A stretch of 6,512 nucleotides of DNA from Anaerolineae bacterium CG2_30_58_95 (GTDB lineage: Bacteria; Chloroflexota; Anaerolineae; Anaerolineales; Villigracilaceae): assembly GCA_001872165.1 (NCBI GenBank), contig MNXK01000108.1, positions 1-6,512 of the forward strand, in the 5' to 3' direction. The notes beneath the pieces were generated by a model, which saw nothing but the letters and a program-made list of their open reading frames with translations, searched no databases and was not told where the DNA came from. Numbering within the stretch: the first letter of the stretch is position 1; each line of letters opens with the position of its first letter. Below, piece after piece: positions 1 through 4,281 of this stretch. The translations under genes were made by a program, and so were the position numbers.

Positions 1-725
1 TCCCAGGCCACCTTCCAGAGCTTGGGATTGTAGGTTGGGCTGTTCATCCAGCCTTCGAATTCTTCCCGCGTCTGCTGGCGGTAGCTCCAATGGTCGCGAA
101 AGGCTTCGTTCATGGCATCAAAGATCGGCCAGACGTGCGCCTCTTCGACCGGGCGTACTTCCAGCCCCTCGGGCATGGGCGTTTCCGGGAAAGGCTCAGT
201 CAGGTCGCGCCGCATGTCAAGCTCATAGCGGATCGGCTTGTAACCCTGGCACTCCAATAAAGCCAGCGCGCCCTTCTCGGTATCCGCCCCAAAGGACTGG
301 AAGAAACGTTCCCCATCCTGTGGGTGGCCGGCCGCGATCTCGCGCAGGCGGCGCTCGGCGTGGCGCAACATGGCCGTGCCAATCCCTTTCCGCCGCCATT
401 GGGGCAGCAAAAAGCCAAAGAGATTGTAAAGGCGGGTTTTATCTTCCAGTTGTTCCCAGAAGACGCGGTTGTAGGCGATCACCTGTCCATTCACCTCGGC
501 GAAGAGCATATCCCGGTGGGGATCGCAATTGACCAGGTGCTGGTAATTGTTCTTGACTTCCTCAGGCGTTTCGGAGCGCTGGATGCCGTCTTCGTCCTTG
601 CTGCCATGTATCACGGCCAGCATGAGTGGGAAGTCCACCTCGCCGCGGAAGCCGTGAAAGTTCAGGCCGGGGATGGCCGGGGCCTCGGCCAAAATGATGT
701 TTTCTTGCTTCGATTGTGTAGTCAT
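1..725 (-). CDS. Tandem-domain GNAT N-acetyltransferase, C-terminus cut by the window edge
   Basis: Reading the minus strand from ATG at 725-723 gives 241 uninterrupted codons that run off the left edge. Residues about 15-175 form a GNAT fold. The acetyl-CoA pyrophosphate-binding signature R-x-x-G-x-G is at R111-G114-G116, after the strand NLFGFLLPQW. A distal helix region ALALLECQGYKPI (153-165) matches the usual GNAT alpha4/beta7 'GFxxxxx' end. From about residue 187 a second GNAT domain starts (GLEVRPVEEAH), with FRDHWSYR at 209-216 and WMNSPTYNPKLW at 226-237. This wording resembles the second half of tandem GNAT proteins such as the mycothiol synthase-like group. A GGAG Shine-Dalgarno (732-735) sits 6 nt before the start. 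The family transfers acetyl from acetyl-CoA to an amine; the substrate here cannot be read. Its mRNA leader (740-959) carries an apparent attenuator, so expression is probably inducible. It could be a resistance, thiol-cofactor or protein-modifying enzyme. Confidence 0.88.
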   Translation of the reverse strand, partial: MTTQSKQENIILAEAPAIPGLNFHGFRGEVDFPLMLAVIHGSKDEDGIQRSETPEEVKNNYQHLVNCDPHRDMLFAEVNGQVIAYNRVFWEQLEDKTRLYNLFGFLLPQWRRKGIGTAMLRHAERRLREIAAGHPQDGERFFQSFGADTEKGALALLECQGYKPIRYELDMRRDLTEPFPETPMPEGLEVRPVEEAHVWPIFDAMNEAFRDHWSYRQQTREEFEGWMNSPTYNPKLWKVAW

Positions 726-744
726 GTCATTCTCCAGTTTTTTT

Positions 745-788
745 AATGAAAACCAAAGCGGCCACAGGATTCGCCCATGGCCGCCTCG
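745..788 (-). terminator. Attenuator terminator 2
   Basis: On the minus strand CGAGGCGGCCA (788-778) pairs with TGGCCGCTTTG (764-754), 11 bp including two G-U pairs around a GC-rich core, with a 13-nt loop. The tail is a short U-rich stretch (GTTTTC). It is weaker than terminator 1 and is only about 10 nt upstream of the GNAT Shine-Dalgarno. Arm 3 can alternatively pair with arm 2 of the first hairpin. Confidence 0.5.
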
Positions 789-825
789 AAAAACAAAACA
801 GCCACGGGAGGGAGCGCACCGTGGC
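789..825 (-). terminator. Attenuator terminator 1
   Basis: On the minus strand GCCACGG (825-819) pairs perfectly with CCGTGGC (807-801) across an 11-nt loop, followed at once by TGTTTTGTTTTT (800-789). This is a standard intrinsic terminator lying between the leader peptide and the GNAT gene. Its loop (arm C) can instead be captured by arm B inside the leader ORF. Confidence 0.72.
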
Positions 826-847
826 CGCAACGAGCTAGATGTGGAAC

Positions 848-934
848 TTACCGGTGAACAGGCGCACTCCGCGCATGCACAAAGATACCGCTGGCGGCAT
901 CGGTGCGAAGACTTGAAAACGAGCTTTTTACCAT
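848..934 (-). CDS. Leader peptide (28 codons) of the attenuator
   Basis: A short minus-strand ORF starts at ATG 934-932 and ends at TAA 850-848. It is preceded by a perfect AGGAGG (948-943) with 8-nt spacing, the strongest ribosome-binding site in the window, which argues that it is translated. The peptide begins MVKSSFSSLRTDAASG and ends FVHARSAPVHR. It has no run of a single amino acid, so ordinary amino-acid starvation attenuation is not obvious. It is Ser-rich at codons 4-8. The start, MVKSS, is loosely like the leader peptides of chloramphenicol-inducible cat genes (for example MVKTD), where drug-stalled ribosomes control expression; that likeness is suggestive only. The codons near the start lie close to arm A and codons 22-25 form arm B, so ribosome position would decide which RNA fold forms. 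A second unsupported frame (876-835, MRGVRLFTGKFHI) overlaps the end. Confidence 0.62.
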   Translation of the reverse strand: MVKSSFSSLRTDAASGIFVHARSAPVHR

Positions 935-965
935 GAAGTGCGCCTCCTTTCTTTGAAGATGGGCA

Positions 966-995
966 AGTTTATCATGGGGGAAAATGTTCAGTCAA
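966..995 (-). promoter_or_regulatory. Sigma70-type promoter for the leader/GNAT transcript
   Basis: On the minus strand, TTGACT (995-990) is followed after 18 nt by TAAACT (971-966). The latter is directly preceded by TGA, an extended -10 (TGn). The predicted start, near 959, lies about 11 nt upstream of the leader peptide's Shine-Dalgarno, which fits a leader transcript of about 235 nt before the GNAT start. Confidence 0.6.
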
Positions 996-1024
996 GGGTT
1001 AGTTAACGCCGCCAAGAATCCCTG

Positions 1025-1082
1025 CCTTAGTCGAGGTATAATCCCCCCTGCTGCTATGCCCAAGTCGCCTGAAGAGTTTTCG
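1025..1082 (+). repeat. Direct repeat copy 1: duplicated sortase promoter and truncated gene start
   Basis: This 58-bp block matches 1620-1676 with two substitutions and one extra C. It carries the same TATAAT (1037-1042) and the same ATG (1056) followed by MPKSPEE. The frame here reaches a stop after 11 residues (TAA 1089-1091), so this is a severed copy of the sortase 5' end and not a gene. The two copies bracket an AT-richer cassette. Confidence 0.85.
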
Positions 1083-1109
1083 CACAAATAATCGGAGCGT
1101 AAACCTTTC

Positions 1110-1139
1110 TTTACTTGAAAACGGTAACAGTGCTACAAT
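1110..1139 (+). promoter_or_regulatory. Putative promoter of the orphan 75-codon gene
   Basis: TTTACT (1110-1115) and TACAAT (1134-1139) are separated by 18 nt and would give a 5' untranslated region of about 125 nt before ATG 1273. Both boxes differ from consensus by one or two bases. An alternative -35 (TTGACC, 1192-1197) has no good -10 partner at normal spacing. Confidence 0.4.
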
Positions 1140-1272
1140 GTGAATATGCTAAAGCAGTTGAACCATTTCGTTGTTTGGGCTGTTTACCTTGTTGACCAAT
1201 AATGGATACCGACTGGAGAACTAATAGAAATAAAAGTTTCCAAGTTACTGAACAAACTCAGGAGAATAACAA

Positions 1273-1500
1273 ATGAGTAAAAGTAATGAAGACGAACTCC
1301 GTGATGTTCTTGATAAAACCGCGCAGGAAATATCGCAAATGTATAGCAACCCGCGTACGTGGCAATCATGGATAGTCTATTTGCTGGGACGTCTAGAGGA
1401 ACAAGCAACGGGAAATTCTGCGCACATGGAATCCTTCAAAGAAATGTTATCGTCCTTACAAGATGAATTAAGGAACCGGTTGAGAACAGGCGGCTGGTAA
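1273..1500 (+). CDS. Orphan small protein, 75 aa, in an AT-richer cassette
   Basis: I do not recognise this protein. The start ATG is preceded by AGGAG (1260-1264) at 8-nt spacing, so translation is plausible. It is predicted to be soluble and mostly helical: an acidic N-terminal helix (EDELRDVLDKTAQEISQMY, residues 6-24), a Trp-rich middle (TWQSWIVYLLGRLEEQ, 29-44) too short and too interrupted by charged residues to be a membrane anchor, and a C-terminal amphipathic helix (MESFKEMLSSLQDELRNRL, 52-70). There is no Cys and no metal or nucleotide motif. The codons (AAA, AAT, GAA, CAA) and surroundings are clearly AT-richer than the neighbouring genes, and the gene lies wholly between two copies of the sortase 5' end, which suggests acquisition. 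It may also be transcribed from the TATAAT of repeat copy 1. Function is unknown. Confidence 0.6.
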   Translation: MSKSNEDELRDVLDKTAQEISQMYSNPRTWQSWIVYLLGRLEEQATGNSAHMESFKEMLSSLQDELRNRLRTGGW

Positions 1501-1619
1501 CACTTTAGGGTAGCCGACTGCGCTATCATTCCCGCACTTCTGGTTGTGACTCGGTTGGTCCGAATATCCTGATTCCTAAAACAACTTCATCACCGCCCCG
1601 CTCGCCAGCGCGAACGGCC
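1501..1619 (+). other. Tail of the inserted block, no gene seen
   Basis: This stretch returns gradually from AT-rich to the GC-rich composition of the host. I see no terminator hairpin after the orphan gene, so readthrough into the sortase is possible. The GC-rich end (from about 1590) probably belongs to the original sequence upstream of the sortase promoter. Confidence 0.4.
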
Positions 1620-1676
1620 CCTCAGTCGAGGTATAATCCCCCTGCTGCTATGCCCAAGTCGCCTGAAGAGCTTTCG
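1620..1676 (+). repeat. Direct repeat copy 2: intact promoter and start of the sortase gene
   Basis: Partner of 1025-1082. It includes a perfect TATAAT (1632-1637) only 12 nt before the sortase ATG. There is no recognisable -35 at 16-18 nt and no Shine-Dalgarno, so the mRNA would have a leader of about six nucleotides or fewer. This copy continues into the full sortase frame. Confidence 0.85.
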
Positions 1677-2579
1677 GAACAGGAACTACGCCGCCTGCTG
1701 CTGGATAAACGTCGCGTTGCCCGCCAGCAGAGACTGGAACGTTTCCGCCGCACCGGCCGGGCGGTGATGCTGGCGCCGGATCTGCCGCCGGCCGCCCTGG
1801 AGGAGTGGCGCACCGAGCCAGCCCTCAAGTCCCCGAACGGCGGGGACGAGACGCTGGATGGAGGTCCGGCCCCCGAACCGGTTCGCTCGCCGCGCCGCCG
1901 CTGGATGGATCGTATCCTGCTGGTTGTGGAGATTCTGGCCGTGGTGGGACTGGCCGGCATTCTGTTCAATGGGATGGGATTGCTGCGCACGCTAAATCAA
2001 GAGGTGGCTGCCGCGCTGCAACAGCCGACGCTCTCGCCCACGCCGCTCATCACGGCGGTCGTCCTGCCCTCCGGCCACACACCGCCCACCTCGCCGGGCG
2101 GCGCGCAGCCCAACGAGGCCGAGATCCCCGAACACCTGCGCCCGCTGGTGCAGTCGCTGGCTAACCTGCCCATCCCGACGCCCGGCCCGGAGCAGGCGAT
2201 CCGCCTCCAGATCCCGGCCATTGGCGTGGATGCGCCCGTCGTTCAAGGCGACGGCTGGGACCAGTTGAAGAAGGGCGTCGGCCAGCACATCGGCTCGGCC
2301 AACCCCGGCCAGGCCGGGAAGGTGGTGCTATCCGGCCACGATGACGTTTTCGGCGAGATCTTCCGCGATCTCATCAACCTCCAGCCCGGCGACCAGGTCA
2401 TCCTGTACACCGCCCAGCACCAGTATATCTATATCGTGACCGGCAGCCAGATCGTTGAGCCGACCCAGGTCGAGGTCATGGCCGCGACCGGCGACCCGAC
2501 CGTCACGTTGATTTCCTGTTATCCTTATCTGATTGACAACAAGCGTATCGTTGTCTCTGCAAAACTTCAAAACCCTTAG
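1650..2579 (+). CDS. Membrane-anchored sortase (class D/E-like cysteine transpeptidase)
   Basis: Sortases cut a sorting signal in secreted proteins and join them to a cell-surface nucleophile. The 309-aa product has a basic cytoplasmic N-terminus (1-86, with an Arg/Lys-rich helix at 14-37), one membrane segment (about 89-112, ILLVVEILAVVGLAGILF), a Pro/Thr-rich extracytoplasmic linker (about 125-182) and a sortase domain from LQIPAIGVDAPVV (186-198) to the end. The catalytic triad is visible: His230 in SGHDDV, Cys290 in LISCYPY, and Arg299 in NKRIVV. Topology is type II (N-in). The GHDDVFGEIFRDL wording resembles sortases of non-pilus, class D/E type; the exact class is uncertain. The N-terminal 86 residues are longer than usual. 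Start ATG 1650 has no Shine-Dalgarno and sits just after a TATAAT. The next gene follows after 8 nt and is probably co-transcribed. No sorting substrate (LPxTG-like tail) is present in the window. Confidence 0.9.
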   Translation: MPKSPEELSEQELRRLLLDKRRVARQQRLERFRRTGRAVMLAPDLPPAALEEWRTEPALKSPNGGDETLDGGPAPEPVRSPRRRWMDRILLVVEILAVVGLAGILFNGMGLLRTLNQEVAAALQQPTLSPTPLITAVVLPSGHTPPTSPGGAQPNEAEIPEHLRPLVQSLANLPIPTPGPEQAIRLQIPAIGVDAPVVQGDGWDQLKKGVGQHIGSANPGQAGKVVLSGHDDVFGEIFRDLINLQPGDQVILYTAQHQYIYIVTGSQIVEPTQVEVMAATGDPTVTLISCYPYLIDNKRIVVSAKLQNP

Positions 2580-2587
2580 GAGAATCT

Positions 2588-2794
2588 ATGAGCAAGAAAA
2601 GCAAACGTCGAGCCAGCCGCACTGTATCTGCATCCGCCTCCGTTTCTTCGTCCGGCAGGTCTGAATTCAACCCGGATTACAGCGTCATCAAGCGCGACTT
2701 GAAGCGCATCGGCATCCTGGCAGGTTCGTTCCTTATGGTCATGATCATCCTGGCCCTCTTCCAGAACCAGATTCTCGCAATCTTCCTGAAATAG
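2588..2794 (+). CDS. Small single-span membrane protein co-transcribed with the sortase
   Basis: A 68-aa protein starts 8 nt after the sortase stop; its AGGAG (2578-2582) overlaps the sortase stop region, so the two genes form a tight operon. Residues 1-25 are basic and Ser-rich (KKSKRR..., SASASVSSS), 27-40 read FNPDYSVIKRDLKR, and 41-67 form one hydrophobic helix (IGILAGSFLMVMIILALFQNQILAIFL) ending almost at the C-terminus. The positive N-terminal part predicts an N-in orientation. There is no cleavable signal and no sorting motif, so it is not an obvious sortase substrate. The 'NPDYSxxKxDLxRIGILAG' wording is one I associate with short conserved hypothetical proteins of Chloroflexota, without known function. 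It may be a membrane partner or unrelated housekeeping protein that shares the transcript. Confidence 0.8.
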   Translation: MSKKSKRRASRTVSASASVSSSGRSEFNPDYSVIKRDLKRIGILAGSFLMVMIILALFQNQILAIFLK

Positions 2795-2826
2795 AAATAG
2801 AATCGAAACTCATGTTGAAAAGGGGT

Positions 2827-2865
2827 GCAATGTGACAGTCACTTTCGAAGTGACTGTCACATTGC
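2827..2865. repeat. Perfect palindrome, 18-bp arms with a 3-nt loop
   Basis: The arm at 2827-2844 (GCAATGTGACAGTCACTT) is the exact reverse complement of 2848-2865, with TCG between. Each arm holds a smaller nested palindrome, GTGAC-A-GTCAC. It lies in the gap between the sortase operon and the P-loop gene. No T-run follows on the plus strand and only ACCCCTTTTC on the minus strand, so it is not a clear intrinsic terminator. It could be a REP/MITE-like repeat, an mRNA-end stabiliser or a protein-binding site. Confidence 0.85.
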
Positions 2866-2875
2866 CACACATAGC

Positions 2876-3601
2876 ATGGTCCATGACACTTTCGATGTTC
2901 TCATCCTGATCGGCCGCCCCGCCTCAGGGAAAAGCGAGATCCTCGATTTCCTGAAGCATACTGCGCCGGATATCCGCCGCAGCCGCTTTCACATCGCCGA
3001 ATTGGACATCCTGGACGACTTTCCCATGCTGTGGATTTGGTTCGAGGAAGACCGCATCCTGAACCAGCAGTTGGGGCAACCCCGTCTATACACCGACGAG
3101 GGCGGTTACTTCAAGCATCCCGCTTACTGGCATCTGCTGATCGAACGCCTCAGCCTGGATTATCAAAAACGCCAGCGCGATGACCCGGCCTACCACGATC
3201 ACACGACGGCGCTGGTCGAGTTTTCGCGCGGCAGTGAGCATGGAGGTTACGGCGAGGCGTTTCCTCACCTGGCAGACGATCTCCTGCAGAAGGCTGCCAT
3301 CGTTTACGTAAACGTGTCTTTCGTCGAGTCGCTGCGTAAGAACCGCCGCCGTTTCAACCCGCAACGCCCAGACAGCATCCTGGAGCACGGCCTATCCGAC
3401 GAGAAGATGGAACGGCTCTATCAAGACGACGATTGGGGGAGCATGGCGCAGGGCGAGGCTGGGTTTGTCACAGTCCGCGCTGAACACGTGCCATACGCCG
3501 TTTTCGAGAACGAAGACGACGTGACCACGGGAAAGCCGGAGTTATTGGCGGAAAGGCTGGAGGAGGTGTTGAACGGACTCTGGGTAATGTATTCTCGATG
3601 A
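2876..3601 (+). CDS. P-loop NTPase/kinase-like conserved hypothetical protein
   Basis: The 241-aa product starts with a beta-strand (FDVLILIG) leading into a textbook Walker A motif, G13-RPAS-G18-K19-S20, so it should bind a nucleoside triphosphate. A second hydrophobic strand, TALVEFSRG (111-119), occupies the place of a Walker B-like element and ends with Glu115. A third strand, AAIVYVNVSF (140-149), is followed by an Arg-rich segment RKNRRRF (154-160), which could be a lid as in small-molecule kinases. Other conserved-looking patches are YTDEGGYFKHPAYWHLL (72-88) and ERLYQDDDWGSM (179-190). The size and layout fit a nucleoside/adenylate-kinase-like fold; the substrate is unknown. The frame is open upstream to GTG 2825, but that extension would be encoded by the palindrome (2827-2865), so ATG 2876 is preferred although it lacks a clear Shine-Dalgarno. 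It stands alone between the sortase operon and the toxin-antitoxin operon. Confidence 0.75.
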   Translation: MVHDTFDVLILIGRPASGKSEILDFLKHTAPDIRRSRFHIAELDILDDFPMLWIWFEEDRILNQQLGQPRLYTDEGGYFKHPAYWHLLIERLSLDYQKRQRDDPAYHDHTTALVEFSRGSEHGGYGEAFPHLADDLLQKAAIVYVNVSFVESLRKNRRRFNPQRPDSILEHGLSDEKMERLYQDDDWGSMAQGEAGFVTVRAEHVPYAVFENEDDVTTGKPELLAERLEEVLNGLWVMYSR

Positions 3602-3619
3602 TGCCGCTGCTCTGTGTTC

Positions 3620-3647
3620 TTGACATACGCCAGCGAACGAGTATAAT
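3620..3647 (+). promoter_or_regulatory. Consensus sigma70 promoter of the toxin-antitoxin operon
   Basis: A perfect TTGACA (3620-3625) and a perfect TATAAT (3642-3647) are separated by 16 nt. This is the strongest promoter-like sequence in the window and would start transcription near 3654, about 32 nt before the antitoxin ATG. Strong promoters checked by autorepression are typical of type II toxin-antitoxin operons. Confidence 0.82.
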
Positions 3648-3651
3648 AATG

Positions 3652-3668
3652 GTGTAATTCGATTACAC
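3652..3668. promoter_or_regulatory. Inverted-repeat operator at the toxin-antitoxin transcription start
   Basis: GTGTAAT-TCG-ATTACAC is a perfect 7-bp inverted repeat with a 3-nt centre, starting 5 nt after the -10 box and covering the predicted transcription start. Ribbon-helix-helix antitoxins bind such short palindromes as dimers, so this is the likely site of autorepression by the antitoxin or the antitoxin-toxin complex. Confidence 0.65.
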
Positions 3669-3685
3669 AATACGGAGGTGCAGTC

Positions 3686-3949
3686 ATGGAACTATGCCGG
3701 GCGCAAATCATGTTAGAAAAAAATCAACTTAACTTGCTTTCGCAAATTGCCCATCAGGAAAGCCGCAGTCTTTCCGACCTGGTACGCGAGATGTTGGCGC
3801 GTGAACTGCTCTACCGTGAGCGCAGGCAAATGCAGCACGCTGCCCGAGAGTTGCAGGCCGAGTACAAAACCAACCCCGAATTGACTGCTTTCACCGCCTT
3901 GGATGGCGATGATTTCCTGTTCGAGGGAGACAAGAATGCACCGGGGTGA
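3686..3949 (+). CDS. Ribbon-helix-helix antitoxin of a MazF/PemK module
   Basis: The 87-aa product has the layout of a ribbon-helix-helix antitoxin. A short N-terminal strand (CRAQIML, 4-10) is followed by two helices (about 12-25 and 28-41, the latter beginning SLSDLVREMLARELL), which together form a dimeric DNA-binding fold. A long charged helix (43-61) leads to an acidic, hydrophobic tail (ELTAFTALDGDDFLFEGD, 65-82) of the kind that wraps and blocks the toxin. Start ATG 3686 has GGAGG (3674-3678) at 7-nt spacing. The gene follows a consensus promoter and palindromic operator, and its last 14 nt overlap the toxin start, so the two are translationally coupled. It should neutralise the toxin in the cytoplasm and repress its own promoter. 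Assignment rests on fold pattern plus the unmistakable neighbour; no catalytic residue applies. Confidence 0.85.
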   Translation: MELCRAQIMLEKNQLNLLSQIAHQESRSLSDLVREMLARELLYRERRQMQHAARELQAEYKTNPELTAFTALDGDDFLFEGDKNAPG

Positions 3950-4274
3950 AGTCTGGCTGGTCAAGCTCGATCCGATGATTGGATCAGAAATCCAAAAAAC
4001 GCGGCCGGCGGTCATTGTGAGTAGTGACGCCGTTGGGGCTTTACCCATCAAAGTCATCGTTCCGTTTACCGATTGGAAAGAACGGTATGAAATTGCACGC
4101 TGGCTTGTGCGCATTGACCCTGATCCTGAGAATGGCCTGACAAAACCTTCCGCCGCTGACGCTCTGCAAATTCGCTCGGTCTCAGAGCAACGATTGGTTC
4201 GGCGTTTGGGTGTTTTGCAACTTCAGCAAGTCGAGCAGATCATTGAGGCGGTGGGGAAAATCCTTCAACGCTGA
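3936..4274 (+). CDS. mazF: PemK/MazF-family endoribonuclease toxin
   Basis: The family cleaves single-stranded RNA at short sequence motifs and arrests growth when not bound by its antitoxin. The 112-aa product opens with the family signature RGEVWLVKLDPMIGSEIQKTRPAVIVSSD (3-31). Arg23 in KTRPAVIV and Thr45 in VPFTDW occupy the places of the catalytic Arg and Thr of characterised MazF proteins. The rest (ALQIRSVSEQRLVRRLGVL, and the C-terminal helix LQQVEQIIEAVGKILQ) also follows the family, and the length is normal, so the toxin looks intact. I choose ATG 3936 over the upstream in-frame ATG 3903 because it puts the signature at the N-terminus and has GGAG (3926-3929) with 6-nt spacing. It overlaps the antitoxin gene by 14 nt in another frame. 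The RNA target motif cannot be read from the sequence. Confidence 0.93.
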   Translation: MHRGEVWLVKLDPMIGSEIQKTRPAVIVSSDAVGALPIKVIVPFTDWKERYEIARWLVRIDPDPENGLTKPSAADALQIRSVSEQRLVRRLGVLQLQQVEQIIEAVGKILQR

Positions 4275-4281
4275 TCGCATC

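Larger units (their letters stand above)
740..959 (-). promoter_or_regulatory. Leader-peptide transcription attenuator upstream of the GNAT gene
   Basis: The minus-strand leader RNA contains six pairing arms. In RNA order they are A (945-935), B (870-860), 1 (828-819), C (820-811), 2 (807-801), 3 (788-775) and 4 (765-754); C overlaps the end of arm 1. A:B pair over 11 bp with one G-U. B:C can pair over 10 bp with two G-U, and C is the loop plus two stem bases of terminator 1, so B:C excludes that terminator. Arms 1:2 (7 bp) and 3:4 (11 bp with G-U) form two hairpins followed by U-rich tracts. Arms 2:3 can pair over 7 bp with one G-U, and arms 1:4 over 8 bp perfectly; these are alternatives to both terminators. 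Arm A overlaps the ribosome-binding site of a 28-codon leader ORF and arm B overlaps its codons 22-25. This is the 1:2 / 2:3 / 3:4 logic of classical ribosome-mediated attenuation. Function is inferred from pairing alone. Confidence 0.68.

Noticed and set aside
835..876. Second tiny ORF (MRGVRLFTGKFHI) overlapping the leader peptide end
   Set aside because: It has no Shine-Dalgarno and lies in another frame from the well-supported leader ORF; kept only as a remark.
35..936. Plus-strand open frames of 87-165 codons across the acetyltransferase and its leader
   Set aside because: They are shadows of the minus-strand GNAT frame, which has clear family motifs; their translations are Arg/Pro-rich and low in structure.
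740..959. T-box or known metabolite riboswitch in the GNAT leader
   Set aside because: No T-box sequence (AGGGTGGNACCGCG-like) or other riboswitch core that I can recognise; the leader ORF with a strong ribosome-binding site fits translation-coupled attenuation better.
1576..1647. Minus-strand 23-residue frame ending GPFALASGAVMKLF that looks like a protein C-terminus
   Set aside because: Too short to identify, no upstream body, and it overlaps the sortase promoter. It could be a relic of a lost convergent gene but cannot be supported.
2825..2875. GTG start adding 17 residues to the P-loop protein
   Set aside because: The extra residues would be encoded by the palindrome and do not extend the fold, whose first strand begins just after ATG 2876.
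3300..3313. Perfect 14-bp palindrome CGTTTACGTAAACG
   Set aside because: It lies inside the P-loop gene on a coding strand (IVYVN region), with no promoter or partner site nearby; chance is a sufficient explanation.
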